Shown: positions 1-9,777, counted from the first letter of the stretch. The stretch is DNA of 64,000 bases from Streptomyces anulatus (GCF_014650675.1 NZ_BMVK01000003.1:248001-312000); one strand, 5' to 3'. A program made the numbers and translations. Notes: generated by a model from the letters alone, not told the origin.

Positions 1-1
1 G

Positions 2-271
2 GTCCTGGAGCACGCGCTGCGCCCGCTCTTCGCCTACCTGCGGGCCGTCACCGTGCCCACCTCCGTCTACGCGGCGTCGGAGGACTGGGGCTCCTCGGGC
101 GACGAGTACACCGAGGGCCTGCCGTCCCGGATCCGGCGCGCGGGCGGCGAGCTGGCCTCCGCGGTCCTGGGCCGTACGGTCTCCGGGGCCTCGCGGACTC
201 CGGGGCTGGACGTCGGGGAGGACGCGGTCGTCCCCTTCGAGCAGCAGCTCGCGGACCTGCGGCTGGACTGA
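2..271 (+). CDS. FMN reductase, C-terminal part (gene starts before the window)
   Basis: Only the last 89 codons are present; the reading frame is open to the left edge. The visible part (motifs LRPLFAYLRAVTVPTSVYAA and DWGSSG, then an acidic C-terminus) matches the end of NADPH-dependent FMN reductases of the flavodoxin-like fold, in particular those that supply reduced flavin to two-component monooxygenases (CE1759-like group). The flavin-binding half is outside the window, so the substrate cannot be judged. Two strong hairpins follow the stop codon, so this is the end of a transcription unit. The family call rests on a fragment. Confidence 0.7.
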   Translation, partial: VLEHALRPLFAYLRAVTVPTSVYAASEDWGSSGDEYTEGLPSRIRRAGGELASAVLGRTVSGASRTPGLDVGEDAVVPFEQQLADLRLD

Positions 272-277
272 GGTCGT

Positions 278-304
278 GGTGGCGGGTCCCACCGACCCGC
301 CACC
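278..304 (+). terminator. Rho-independent-type hairpin after the FMN reductase gene
   Basis: A perfect 11-bp stem (GGTGGCGGGTC at 278-288 pairing with 294-304) closes a 5-base loop, seven bases after the stop codon. There is no U tract, which is usual in Streptomyces. Confidence 0.75.
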
Positions 305-314
305 TGACCGAGGC

Positions 315-347
315 AGTGGGGGCGGTTCACACCGACCCGCCCCCACT
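315..347 (+). terminator. Second tandem terminator hairpin
   Basis: An 11-bp perfect stem (AGTGGGGGCGG at 315-325 with 337-347) lies 10 bases after the first hairpin. Both hairpins contain the sequence ACCGACCCGCC, so the pair looks like a duplicated terminator. It insulates the stress-protein promoter downstream. Confidence 0.7.
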
Positions 348-373
348 TGTCCGATGTGATTACAGTGAGATCA

Positions 374-465
374 AACGCTGTACAAGCGGGACAGAACAGG
401 ACCGCGCTGTACCGCGCCGTACTGCGCTGTACCGGAGTACTGCGCTGTACAGGGCTACCGCGCTA
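374..465 (+). repeat. Helically phased GCGCTGTAC repeats in the universal-stress-protein promoter
   Basis: Exact copies of GCGCTGTAC lie at 404-412, 424-432 and 442-450. Variants lie at 374-382 (ACGCTGTAC) and 414-422 (GCGCCGTAC), and a decayed copy (GCGCTATC) near 460. Spacing in the core is exactly 10 bp, about one helical turn. The array ends just before the ribosome site of the next gene. It may be a multi-site operator or an expanded tandem repeat. Confidence 0.7.
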
Positions 466-482
466 TCGAGCTGGAGGCAGAT

Positions 483-905
483 ATGGGCAGGATCGTTGTG
501 GGCGTCGACGGCTCCGACTCCTCGATCAAGGCACTGCACTGGGCCGTGCGTCAGGCCGAGCTGACCGGTGCCACGGTGGAGGCCGTGAACAGCTGGGAGT
601 ACCCCGCCACCAGCTGGGCGTCGATGATGCCGGGCATGCCGGAGGACTTCGACCCGCAGGCCCTGGCCACCGTCTCCCTGACCGAGGCGCTGGAGGAGGC
701 CCTCGGCGCCGAGGGAGCCGCCGCGGTCAGCAAGGTCGTGGTCATCGGCAATCCGGCCCAGGCCCTGCTGGACCGTGCCAAGGGCGCCGACCTGCTCGTC
801 GTGGGAGCCCGCGGCCACACCGGTCTGAAGGCCACCCTGCTCGGCTCGGTCAGCCTCCACGTCACCCAGCACGCGCCGTGCCCGGTGACGGTCGTGCGGG
901 ACTGA
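483..905 (+). CDS. Universal stress protein, UspA family, single domain
   Basis: A 140-residue protein with the complete Usp fold. The N-terminal strand IVVGVDGSDSS carries the adenine-binding Asp. The C-terminal G-x2-G-x9-G-S/T nucleotide motif is present as GARGHTGLKATLLGSVS, followed by the usual CPVTVV end strand. It should therefore be an ATP-binding Usp of the cytoplasm; such proteins in actinobacteria respond to hypoxia, starvation or redox stress. The ATG is preceded by GGAGG at 473-477 with good spacing. It is monocistronic: terminators lie upstream and an own promoter follows downstream. The unusual repeat array just upstream is the most likely site of its regulation. Confidence 0.93.
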   Translation: MGRIVVGVDGSDSSIKALHWAVRQAELTGATVEAVNSWEYPATSWASMMPGMPEDFDPQALATVSLTEALEEALGAEGAAAVSKVVVIGNPAQALLDRAKGADLLVVGARGHTGLKATLLGSVSLHVTQHAPCPVTVVRD

Positions 906-951
906 GCAGGCCCGGCGGCAGAACGAGGGGGCCGTTGTCAGTGGGTGCTCC

Positions 952-957
952 TATCGT
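952..957 (+). promoter_or_regulatory. -10 box of a probable leaderless promoter (ATPase gene)
   Basis: TATCGT ends six bases before ATG 964, and no ribosome site is visible. This TAnnnT-N6-ATG pattern is typical of leaderless actinobacterial transcripts. No clear -35 box. Confidence 0.55.
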
Positions 958-963
958 GTGGTC

Positions 964-3900
964 ATGACCCCTGCTCTCTTCGGGCGCGACCACCCCGCAG
1001 GCGTTCTCCGCTCGGAGATCGCCCGGGCCACGGACAGCCACGGCGGTCTCGTGCTGGTCACCGGCGAGGCCGGAATCGGCAAGAGCACGCTCGTCACCGA
1101 CGCCGCGCACGAGGCACGGCGGCGCGGAGCACTGGTGGTCGGGGGTTCCTGCTGGGACTCGGACAACACCCCCGGCTACTGGCCCTGGGTCCAGATCCTG
1201 CGCGGCCTGCGCCGGTCCGCCACCGCGGCCGAATGGGCAGCGGCCCAGGAGGCGTCGGACGGCCGGCTCGCCGTGCTCCTGGGCGACCCGGTCAGGGTCG
1301 CCATGGGCGGTACGGACGGACCGGGGCCCAGCACCCTTCCTGGGGCGGCCCCGGGCGCCGCCGGAGCCCCGGGTTCCGACGGGGCGCACGGCGGCGAGCC
1401 CGGCACGGAAGCGGGCACGAGCCCGCCGGGCGGCGGTCCGCCGGAGGGGGCCGAGGCCTTCGGGCTCTTCGACGCCGTGACCACGGCCCTCGTCACGGTC
1501 TCCCAGAGCCGGCCGCTGGTGGTCGTCCTCGACGATCTGCACAGCTCCGACCCGGCCTCGCTGCGCCTGCTCGAATTCGCCGCCCAGCACGCCTGGTTCG
1601 AGCGGCTGCTGCTGATCGGCACCTACCGGGACGTCGAGGTGGACGCCCCCGGGCACCCGCTCCAGCAGCTGATCCTGCCGCTGGTCTCGCGCGCCGCCAC
1701 GACCCTCACCCTGACCGGCCTCGGCCGGGACGAGGTGGGGGCGCTGATGACGGTGACGACGGGCCGCGAGCCCTCCCCCCAGCTGATCGACGAGGTCCAC
1801 CGGCGCACCGGCGGCAACCCCTTCTTCGTCGAGCAGACCGCCCGGCTCTGGCACAGCGGGAGCCCGGTCTCCACCATTCCGCCCGGCGTGCGGGAAGCGG
1901 TCCGGCAACGGCTCGCCCTGCTGCCCGAGCCGGTCGTCTCCCTGCTGACCAGCGCCGCCCTGCTCGGCCGGGAGTTCCGCCGGCAGGTCCTGGCCGTGGT
2001 GCACGGCTCACCGGCCCCCCACGTGGACCGGCTGCTGGAGCCGGCCGTCGTCGCCCGCGTCGTCGTCCCCCGCCCGTCCGGGCAGTACGCCTTCGCCCAC
2101 GACCTGCTGCGCGAGACGTTGTACGCCTCGCTGGACGAAGCCGAGGCCCGTGAACGCCACGCCGCCGCGGTACGGTCCCTGGACGCGCACGGCGGCCTCG
2201 GCGACGCGGTGCGGCCCGGCGCCCTCGCCCGGCACGCCCACCTCGCCGGCAGTGCGCTGGACCGCGACCGCCGGATCGACCTGCTCCTGGCGGCTGCCCG
2301 GGACGCCTCGGGGCGCCTGGCGGACGAGGAGGCCGTCGGCCACTACCGGCGCGCCCTCGCGGTGGCCTCCGGTGAGCCGGGGGAGTCGGGCGAGTCAGGG
2401 GAGTCGGGGCAGTCGGGTGAACCAGGAGGCCCGGGGGCATCAGCCGGGCCGGAGGGGCCAGGGAGGCCGGGGGAGCGGCGGGAGACTCCCGGAGGGACGT
2501 CGGGAGGAGTCCCGGCGTGCGGGCCGGGCACGGCAGGTGCGCCGGGCACTGCGGACGGGACGGGCACCGCGGACACGGAGGACCGGGGTCCGGACCTCCG
2601 GCGTGCCGTGCTGATCGGTCTCGACCTCTCCGGACAGCTCCGGCACGCGGGGGAGACGGCCGAGGCGCAGCGACTGCTGGACCGGTCCGTCGCCCTGGCC
2701 CGGGAGCTGGACGAACCGGAGCTGCTGGCCCGGGTGGCGATCACCCTCCACCGCGACGGTTCCCTGGGCAGTCGCGACGTGCCCACGATGGGGCTCCTCG
2801 CCGAGGCCCACCACAGGATCACCGGCAAGGAGGGCCAGGAGAGCCTCTCCGACGACCGGCTCGCCCAGGAGCTGGCCATCCACATCATGGCGCTCGCCCG
2901 GGACGGCTCGGACGACGAGGCGCTCGCCTTCTCGCTCTGGGCGCGCCACGACTCCGTGTGGGGCCTCGGCTCGGCGATGGAGCGGCTCGGGCTGACCGAC
3001 GAGATGACCGTCGTCGGCCGGCGCACCCAGCACCAGGACATGGAGCTGCACGCGACGTCCATGCGCTGGGTGGCACTGCTGGAGCTGGGCGACCCGGCCT
3101 TCATCGACCAGTTCCGGGCATTCGTCCGGCTCGCCGAGCTGACCGAGCTGCCCCGGTTCGCCCTGGGAGTCGCCGTGGACACCAGCCTGATCGCCGCCCT
3201 TCAGGGCAGGTTCGCCGAGGCGTCCACCGCCCTGGAGGACGACGCGCTCGACCCCGAGAACAACGACCACGTGGCCTTCGGCTTCATGGGGCACCACCTG
3301 AGCTGGGCGCTGCATCTCCTCCAGGGGCACTTCGCCGAGGCCGAGGAGGTCCTCGGCCTGCTTCCGGGCGCCGGGTATCCCTACCCCGGGCTGCTGGAGG
3401 CGGTCACCGCGGTGGAGCAGGGCGACGCCACGCCCGCGCTGCGCCTGATCGCCGAACAGTCGGACCGCGCCGCCCCCTACCCTCGGGCGTTCATGCCGCT
3501 GTGGCTCCGGCTGCTGGCCCAGACGGCCGCGATCACGGGCGACCCACGGCTCATCACCCGCGCGGAGGACGAGCTGACGCCCTACACGGGCCAGTGGATC
3601 GTCTCGCTGTACGGGTGCGACATCGGCGGCCCCGTCGACCTCTGGCTCGGCATGCTCGCCGCCGCGCGCGACGACCGGGACGCGGCGGTGGCGGCGCTCA
3701 CCGAGGCCGCCGCGTCGTCGGACCGCCTCGGCGCCCGCCCCTGGGCCGTACGCGCCCGGCTCTGCCTGGCCCGTTCCCTGCTCGCCCGCGCGGGGGCGGC
3801 CGGTGGCGGTGTGGCGGGTGGCGGTGTGGCGGGTGCCGAGGGCGCTGGTGCGGGTCCCGGTGCCGGCGCGGTGCGTGCCGGTGGTGCCGGTGACAGTGCC

Positions 3901-4785
3901 GGTGACGCCGGGCAGGCTCGTCGGCTGCTCGCTGAAGTGGCGCGGGAAGCAGGCGAGTTGGCCATGACCCACGTGGAGGCCGAGATCACCGCGCTCCGCA
4001 CGGCCCCGCCCAGCACCGCTGATCCCACTCCCACTGTCGCTACCGCTGCCGCGACCGACGCCTCCACCACCCCTCGCCCCGCCGCCTCCGATCCCGCCGC
4101 TTCCGGTCCCGCCGCCCCCTGGGCACAGGACCCGGGTGCGGCTCCGGGCCGGGGCGCGGAAGGGCCCTCGGCAGGGGCGCCGGCCGGATCGTCAGCAGGG
4201 GCATCCGTAGGGGCGCCGGCAGGGACCCGGGCCGTGCCGTCGGCCGAGTTCCGGCGGAACGGGCCGGTGTGGCAGCTGCGTTGGGACGGGGTGACCGTGC
4301 ATGTCCCGGACGCCAAGGGCCTGCGCGACCTGCACAGCCTGCTGGGACTGCCCGGCACCGACGTCCCGGCCGTCCAGCTCCTCGCGCCCGAGGGCGGGGA
4401 CCTCGTCGTCGCCGCCGGGCAGCTCGGCGGCGATCCGGTGCTCGACGAGGAGGCCAAGCGCCGCTACAAGGAGCACCTGGCCCGGCTGGACGCCGAGATA
4501 GACCGAGTCGCCGCCCGGGACGACGCCCGGGGGGTCGAGAAATACGACCGGGAACGGCAGGCCCTCCTCGACCAGCTCCGCTCTGCGGCCGGGCTCGGCG
4601 GCCGGACCCGCCGGCTGGGCGACCAGACCGAACGGGCCCGCAAGACGGTCACCGCCCGGATCCGCGACACCTTGCGCAAGCTGGACACCCTGCACCCCGC
4701 GCTGGCGGCCCACCTCAAGGCCTCCGTGACGACCGGGACCACCTGCGCCTACCGCCCCGAACACTCCCCCGACTGGCGACTCTGA
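964..4785 (+). CDS. Giant STAND/LAL-like AAA ATPase with a C-terminal helical domain, regulator-like
   Basis: A 1273-residue cytoplasmic protein. The N-terminal AAA_16-type ATPase has Walker A GEAGIGKST (about residues 34-42) and Walker B VVVLDDLHSSDP (about 180-195). A winged-helix region and a long TPR-like helical region follow, as in LuxR-type LAL regulators. The usual C-terminal LuxR HTH is absent. In its place is a beta-rich segment (FRRNGPVWQLRWDGVTVHVP) and a charged helical end with ERARKTVTARIRDTLRKL and TGTTCAYRPE. I recall this end from other LuxR-less actinobacterial and myxobacterial ATPases. Gly/Ser/Pro/Ala-rich inserts interrupt the protein near residues 118-165, 470-540, 945-985 and 1010-1100. 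GTG 958 is an alternative start; ATG 964 fits the -10 box. The input signal and target are unknown. Confidence 0.8.
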   Translation: MTPALFGRDHPAGVLRSEIARATDSHGGLVLVTGEAGIGKSTLVTDAAHEARRRGALVVGGSCWDSDNTPGYWPWVQILRGLRRSATAAEWAAAQEASDGRLAVLLGDPVRVAMGGTDGPGPSTLPGAAPGAAGAPGSDGAHGGEPGTEAGTSPPGGGPPEGAEAFGLFDAVTTALVTVSQSRPLVVVLDDLHSSDPASLRLLEFAAQHAWFERLLLIGTYRDVEVDAPGHPLQQLILPLVSRAATTLTLTGLGRDEVGALMTVTTGREPSPQLIDEVHRRTGGNPFFVEQTARLWHSGSPVSTIPPGVREAVRQRLALLPEPVVSLLTSAALLGREFRRQVLAVVHGSPAPHVDRLLEPAVVARVVVPRPSGQYAFAHDLLRETLYASLDEAEARERHAAAVRSLDAHGGLGDAVRPGALARHAHLAGSALDRDRRIDLLLAAARDASGRLADEEAVGHYRRALAVASGEPGESGESGESGQSGEPGGPGASAGPEGPGRPGERRETPGGTSGGVPACGPGTAGAPGTADGTGTADTEDRGPDLRRAVLIGLDLSGQLRHAGETAEAQRLLDRSVALARELDEPELLARVAITLHRDGSLGSRDVPTMGLLAEAHHRITGKEGQESLSDDRLAQELAIHIMALARDGSDDEALAFSLWARHDSVWGLGSAMERLGLTDEMTVVGRRTQHQDMELHATSMRWVALLELGDPAFIDQFRAFVRLAELTELPRFALGVAVDTSLIAALQGRFAEASTALEDDALDPENNDHVAFGFMGHHLSWALHLLQGHFAEAEEVLGLLPGAGYPYPGLLEAVTAVEQGDATPALRLIAEQSDRAAPYPRAFMPLWLRLLAQTAAITGDPRLITRAEDELTPYTGQWIVSLYGCDIGGPVDLWLGMLAAARDDRDAAVAALTEAAASSDRLGARPWAVRARLCLARSLLARAGAAGGGVAGGGVAGAEGAGAGPGAGAVRAGGAGDSAGDAGQARRLLAEVAREAGELAMTHVEAEITALRTAPPSTADPTPTVATAAATDASTTPRPAASDPAASGPAAPWAQDPGAAPGRGAEGPSAGAPAGSSAGASVGAPAGTRAVPSAEFRRNGPVWQLRWDGVTVHVPDAKGLRDLHSLLGLPGTDVPAVQLLAPEGGDLVVAAGQLGGDPVLDEEAKRRYKEHLARLDAEIDRVAARDDARGVEKYDRERQALLDQLRSAAGLGGRTRRLGDQTERARKTVTARIRDTLRKLDTLHPALAAHLKASVTTGTTCAYRPEHSPDWRL

Positions 4786-5213
4786 CCCGCCCCCGCGGCC
4801 TACCTGAACACCGGCGCGCCCTCGGCCTCCCGCCCCGCAGCCTCCCGGCCCGGCGGCCTACCTGAAACGCCGACACCCTCCCCGGCCTCCCGGCCCGGCC
4901 CCGTCCTCCCGGAACACCCGGCTCCGGCTCCGGCCACGGCTCCGGCTCCGGGGGCTGGACCGGAACGCCCCGGCTCCAGCCCCCCTGGGCCTCCCGGACG
5001 CCCCGGTCCAGGCCCACCCTGGGCCTCCCGGAATGCCCGCCCGCCCTGGCCTACCGACGTTTCCGGCCCGGCCTCTCTCCGCGCCCTGACCGACCCGGTC
5101 GTCTTCGGCCCTGTCCCGCACAGCCCGGGCACCCGGCCCTGCCGTTCTCCCCCTCGGCCAGGGCCCCGATCGCACCGGGCCCGCCGCCCGCCCCCGTTAC
5201 CGTCCCCGGGCTG
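4786..5213. other. 428-bp C-rich low-complexity convergent spacer
   Basis: No gene is credible here. The + strand is extremely C-rich and built of degenerate repeats: GGCCTACCTGAA occurs near 4798 and 4854, CTGGGCCTCCCGGA near 4986 and 5022, and a CCGGCT run lies near 4920-4950. It separates two convergent genes and contains one strong hairpin, listed separately. Confidence 0.6.
4950..4984. terminator. Hairpin between convergent genes
   Basis: GGGGGCTGGA (4950-4959) pairs perfectly with 4975-4984. The loop has an inner CCGG/CCGG pair that extends the stem. It can end transcription from either side. Confidence 0.55.
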
Positions 5214-6530
5214 CTACTCCTCGGCAGCGACGACAACGTCGGCGACGACACACGCCACGTTGTCGGGTCCGCCCGCCGCATGGGCCAGGCCGACCAACCG
5301 GCGTACGGCCGCCTCCGGGACCTCCGCCGTGATGACCGCCGCCCTCAGCTCCGCCTCGTCCACCACTGCGGACAGGCCGTCCGAGCAGAGCAGATAACGG
5401 TCCCCGGCCAGCACCTCCCGCAGGCGGACATCGGGGCGGCATGCCACGGCCACCGGGGCGGACCGCGCCTCCCCGACCAGCGCCTTCAGCAGCAGCGCAC
5501 GCCCCGGGTGGGAAGCGGCCTCCTCGCGGCTCAGCGAACCGTCGTCGATCATCGACTGGACCAGGCTGTGGTCATGCGTGATCCGGAACAGCTCCCCGCC
5601 CCGCAGCAGATAGGCCCGCGAGTCCCCGATGTGCACGAGGCCGAGCCGCGATCCGGTCCACAGCATCGCGGTGAGCGTGGTCCCCGAACCGTCCGGATCC
5701 GCACAGGGCGCGACCGCGTCCCGGACCGCCCGCGAGGCGGAATCCGCCGTGTCCTCCAGGGCGTTCAGCAGATCCGCGGCGGACAGCGCACTGTCCCCGC
5801 CGCCCCACGCGGTGGGCTTGAGCGCCTCGATCGCCGCTGCGCTCGCCTCGGCCCCGCCCTCTCCGAACCCGTCGGCGACCGCCAGCAGCTGGGGCCCCGC
5901 GAACGCCGCGTCCTGGTTCGTCGTACGCACCGCCCCGGTATCGGTCAGCGCGGCGCACCGGATCGCGAGCGGCACCGCCACCGGCCCGCCCGGCACCCCG
6001 GACCCGCCCGGCACCCCCGAGCCCGAACTCCCCCGCCCGCCCAGGCTCCCCGTGTCCTCAGCGCCGGTCGAGCTCCCCGTACGGCCCGTGCCCCCCGCCT
6101 TGCCCGTGTCCCCTGCATTGCCCGTGCTGCCCGTGTTGCCCGGTATCCGCGACATGGCCCCGCCCTCCGCTGACAGATGGTCGACGAGGTACATCGCCAG
6201 ATCGCGCCGGGCCGCCGTCTCGGCCTCCACCCGCGCCCAGTAGGCCCGGATCTCCACGGCCGCGGCGCCCGCGTCGAGCGCCACGATCCGGCCGATCCGG
6301 CTCAGGGGCATACCGATCCTGCGCAGCCACGCCACGAGCCGGGCTCCCTCCACCTGCGCCGGGTCGTAGTACCGGTAGCCGTTCACCGGGTCGACCAGGG
6401 CGGGCCGGAGCAGACCCAGTTCGTCGTAGCGCCGGAGCGCCTTGGCGGAGAGCCGGGACAACCGGGCGAACTCCCCGATCGTCACCAGCTCTCCGCTCGC
6501 GGCGCCCACCGCGCGGCCTTCGCGTGCCAC
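5214..6530 (-). CDS. MerR-type DNA-binding domain fused to a PP2C Ser/Thr phosphatase
   Basis: A 438-residue protein with two domains not usually joined. Residues about 14-120 are a MerR regulator: the HTH contains KALRRYDELGLL, followed by the wing with YRYYDP and a dimer helix. A Gly/Ser/Thr-rich linker (about 125-185, NTGSTGNAGDTGKAGG) follows. Residues about 190-435 are a PPM/PP2C phosphatase with VADGFGEGG, the metal-binding GDSRAYLLR, LCSDGLS and GGPDNVACVV. It may dephosphorylate Ser/Thr-phosphorylated proteins while bound to DNA, or its DNA binding may depend on the phosphatase half; this is inference. Start GTG 6530 has GGAGG about eight bases upstream. It is monocistronic and convergent with the ATPase gene. 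Confidence 0.9.
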   Translation of the reverse strand: MAREGRAVGAASGELVTIGEFARLSRLSAKALRRYDELGLLRPALVDPVNGYRYYDPAQVEGARLVAWLRRIGMPLSRIGRIVALDAGAAAVEIRAYWARVEAETAARRDLAMYLVDHLSAEGGAMSRIPGNTGSTGNAGDTGKAGGTGRTGSSTGAEDTGSLGGRGSSGSGVPGGSGVPGGPVAVPLAIRCAALTDTGAVRTTNQDAAFAGPQLLAVADGFGEGGAEASAAAIEALKPTAWGGGDSALSAADLLNALEDTADSASRAVRDAVAPCADPDGSGTTLTAMLWTGSRLGLVHIGDSRAYLLRGGELFRITHDHSLVQSMIDDGSLSREEAASHPGRALLLKALVGEARSAPVAVACRPDVRLREVLAGDRYLLCSDGLSAVVDEAELRAAVITAEVPEAAVRRLVGLAHAAGGPDNVACVVADVVVAAEE

Positions 6531-6635
6531 CCCGTACCTCCTCGTACCGGGCGCCTTCCGCCCGGCCCCACCGATGCTGGGGCTTCCCCCGCGGGGAAGG
6601 TCAAGGATGCACGGCGGATACGTCCGCGACGCATG

Positions 6636-6655
6636 GGCGGGCCGGTCTGCCCGCC
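6636..6655 (-). terminator. Short hairpin after the ABC permease gene
   Basis: GGCGGGC (6636-6642) pairs with GCCCGCC (6649-6655) across a 6-base loop, six bases beyond the permease stop codon. A weaker CTTCCCC/GGGGAAG hairpin lies further on. Confidence 0.5.
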
Positions 6656-6660
6656 TCCGG

Positions 6661-7514
6661 TCACTTCCGGTTGTAGAGCCGCATCGTCACCGCGCCGAAG
6701 ACCACCACGAGCACCCCGGCCCAGCCCAGCGTCCAGGCGATGTCGGAGGCCGGCCAGTTGCCCGCCATCAACTCACGCACCGCCGTGGCGAGGTGGGTGA
6801 CCGGGCTGTTGTTCACGAAGGCCTGGAGCCAGCCCGGCATCGTCTTCGGGTCGACGAAGACATTGCTGAGGAACGTCAGCGGGAAGATCACCATCATGCT
6901 GACGCCCATCACCGACTTCTCGGAGCGCAGCAGCAGCCCGAACATCGTCCAGATCCAGGAGAACGCGAACGAGAACAGGACCAGCAGAGCGACACCGGCC
7001 AGCACGCCGAGCACACCGCCGTCCGGGCGGAACCCGATGATCATGCCGATGGCGAGCATCACCGCCGACGCCAGCAGATAGCGCAGGACGTCGCCGAGCA
7101 GATAGCCGACCATCGGAGCGGGCCGCCAGATCGGCAGCGTGCGGAACCGGTCGAAGACGCCCTTGGCGATGTCCGTGTTCACCGCGATGCCCGTGTACAT
7201 CGTGATCATCACGACGCTCATCACCATGATGCCGGGCAACAGGAACTGGATGTACTCCTCCGTGGAGCCGGCCAGCGCCCCTCCGAAGAGATACGTGTAC
7301 ATCAGGACCAGCATGATCGGGAAAGCCGTCACATCGAAGAGCTGTTCCGGCACATGCTTGATCTTCAGCATGGCGCGCCAGCCGAAGGTCATCGATGCCG
7401 ACAGGGCACTGGGCCTCGGCGGGCGCTCCTGGCCCACCAGGAGCGCCGAGAGGCGTTCCTTGTCCGGCGCGGCGAGCGCGACGCCCTCCAGCTCCGTCTT
7501 GGCGGTCGCGGTGC

Positions 7515-7518
<4 letters not shown>
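6661..7518 (-). CDS. ABC-2 type exporter permease, DrrB-like
   Basis: A 285-residue membrane protein with six predicted hydrophobic segments (for example [18 protein letters not shown] and [20 protein letters not shown]) and the ABC-2 signature region near [15 protein letters not shown]. It forms the membrane half of a daunorubicin-resistance-type drug or lipid exporter with the ATPase encoded just upstream. Start ATG 7518 overlaps the stop codon of that ATPase by four bases (ATGA) and has AAGGGAG seven bases upstream, so the two are translationally coupled. The substrate cannot be told from sequence. Confidence 0.92.
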
Positions 7519-8486
<968 letters not shown>

Positions 8487-8544
8487 GATCCATTCCTTGT
8501 GGGTCGTCGGTGGGAGTGTGCGAGCTGCGTCGGATTCCGGGAGC

Positions 8545-9171
8545 TCATGAGACGTACGGGCGGACGGCGCGCGCCTCGCGCAGGGCCCAGCCCCACCAGC
8601 CGAGCTGGTCGAGCATCAGGCCCACGGACCGGTCCCGGCCGGTGTCGCCGGGGTGCCCCTCCAGCGGCTGCCGGAGGAAGTCGAGCGCGACCCCGTTCCT
8701 CAGGGTCACCGTGTGCAGCTCGGTGAAGACCGTGCGCAGCTGCTCCACGGCGTACAGCCCGGCGGAACCGTGTCCGTAGCTCACGAAGGCGACCGGCTTG
8801 GTCTGCCACTCCTCGTAGGCGAAGTCGATGGCCTGCTTCAGGGAGGCGGGGAACGAGCGGTTGTACTCCGGGGTGACCACGACGAAGGCCTCGGCCCTGG
8901 CGATCTCCTCGGTGAACTCCGTCATCTGCTCGGTCGCCCGCCCCGGATAGTGCACGGGGAAGTCGTAATCGGCGAGATCGAGCACGGCGAGGTCGAGCTC
9001 GCTCCGGTCCCGGGCCCGCTCCATGAACCAGCGGCCGACCGCATCGCCGATGCGTCCCTCGCGGGTGCTGCCGATGATCACAGCGACACGCAGCGGAAGG
9101 CTGCTTCCCGCGTCCCGGCCCCCTCCGGCGCTCTTGCCCGTGCTCCTGACGTCGCTCTCGTCCGTCGTCAT
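8545..9171 (-). CDS. NADPH-dependent FMN reductase, flavodoxin-like
   Basis: A 208-residue protein. The fold begins at [22 protein letters not shown], which contains the phosphate-binding loop of the NADPH-dependent FMN reductase / azoreductase family. It continues with [20 protein letters not shown] and [11 protein letters not shown], both conserved in this family. It probably reduces FMN or quinones with NAD(P)H in the cytoplasm. The first 27 residues are a polar, disordered extension. GAGGAG lies seven bases before ATG 9171. The gene precedes the drrAB-like pair on the same strand, so a role in handling a redox-active compound is possible but unproven. Confidence 0.9.
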   Translation of the reverse strand: MTTDESDVRSTGKSAGGGRDAGSSLPLRVAVIIGSTREGRIGDAVGRWFMERARDRSELDLAVLDLADYDFPVHYPGRATEQMTEFTEEIARAEAFVVVTPEYNRSFPASLKQAIDFAYEEWQTKPVAFVSYGHGSAGLYAVEQLRTVFTELHTVTLRNGVALDFLRQPLEGHPGDTGRDRSVGLMLDQLGWWGWALREARAVRPYVS

Positions 9172-9284
9172 CGCTCGCTCCTCCTCCCGCGACCTCCGTG
9201 ACCTCCACCGCCTCCCGGGCCACCCGGTCTCTCGTCCGGCCCGGCCCGTTCCGCTCCCTCACCTCTTGGGCGCCAGACGCGGGG

Positions 9285-9317
9285 GCGCGGCCGCCAGATC
9301 GAATCTGGCGGCCGCGC
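9285..9317 (-). terminator. Strong perfect hairpin terminator
   Basis: A perfect 15-bp stem (9285-9299 with 9303-9317) has a 3-base CGA loop. It lies 52 bases beyond the stop codon of the small membrane protein gene at 9370 and upstream of the flavin reductase gene. Confidence 0.8.
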
Positions 9318-9369
9318 ACGCGGCCGGCCGGAGAAGCCCGGAAGCCGGGCCCCGAGCGTCGGACGGACG

Positions 9370-9777
9370 TCAGGTCTCCCGCGTGTAGAAGACGTAGAAC
9401 GAGACACAGAGGACGCCGGCCCCGACCACCAGACCCAGAACGGTCGACCTCAGCACGCTGGTGTCGGTGAGGCTCACCAGGAAGCCGATGGCGCACGCGG
9501 TCAGCGCGCCGTACGCGGCTGCCCGCAGCTCGCGCGGCAGCGAGCGCTGGATCCGGCCCAGCGCGAAGCAGAGGACCGCCAGAGCGACACCGGAGACGAG
9601 CCCGAGCAGGACCTGTCCGCCGGTGCTGGGGCCGCCGTCGCGGCGGATGAACGCCGCGTAGAACCCGTAGACCACGCCGAGCACCAGAGGCAGTGCCCAG
9701 GCGAGCGGGGTGTGGTGGCGGGTCCGCGCATGCGCGCGGGAACCGCTTCGGCCGGGCATCGCTGCATGTGTGGCCAT
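9370..9777 (-). CDS. Small integral membrane protein, four helices, unknown role
   Basis: A 135-residue protein of a Streptomyces type I cannot assign further. After a basic N-terminus (GRSGSRAHARTRHH) it has four hydrophobic helices: LAWALPLVLGVVYGFYAAF, QVLLGLVSGVALAVLCFAL, AAAYGALTACAIGFLVSL and TVLGLVVGAGVLCVSFYVFY. ATG 9777 is chosen over an upstream in-frame ATG because AAGGAGCT lies about nine bases before it and the upstream extension is only polar residues. It is divergent from the membrane protein gene at 9909. Confidence 0.75.
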   Translation of the reverse strand: MATHAAMPGRSGSRAHARTRHHTPLAWALPLVLGVVYGFYAAFIRRDGGPSTGGQVLLGLVSGVALAVLCFALGRIQRSLPRELRAAAYGALTACAIGFLVSLTDTSVLRSTVLGLVVGAGVLCVSFYVFYTRET

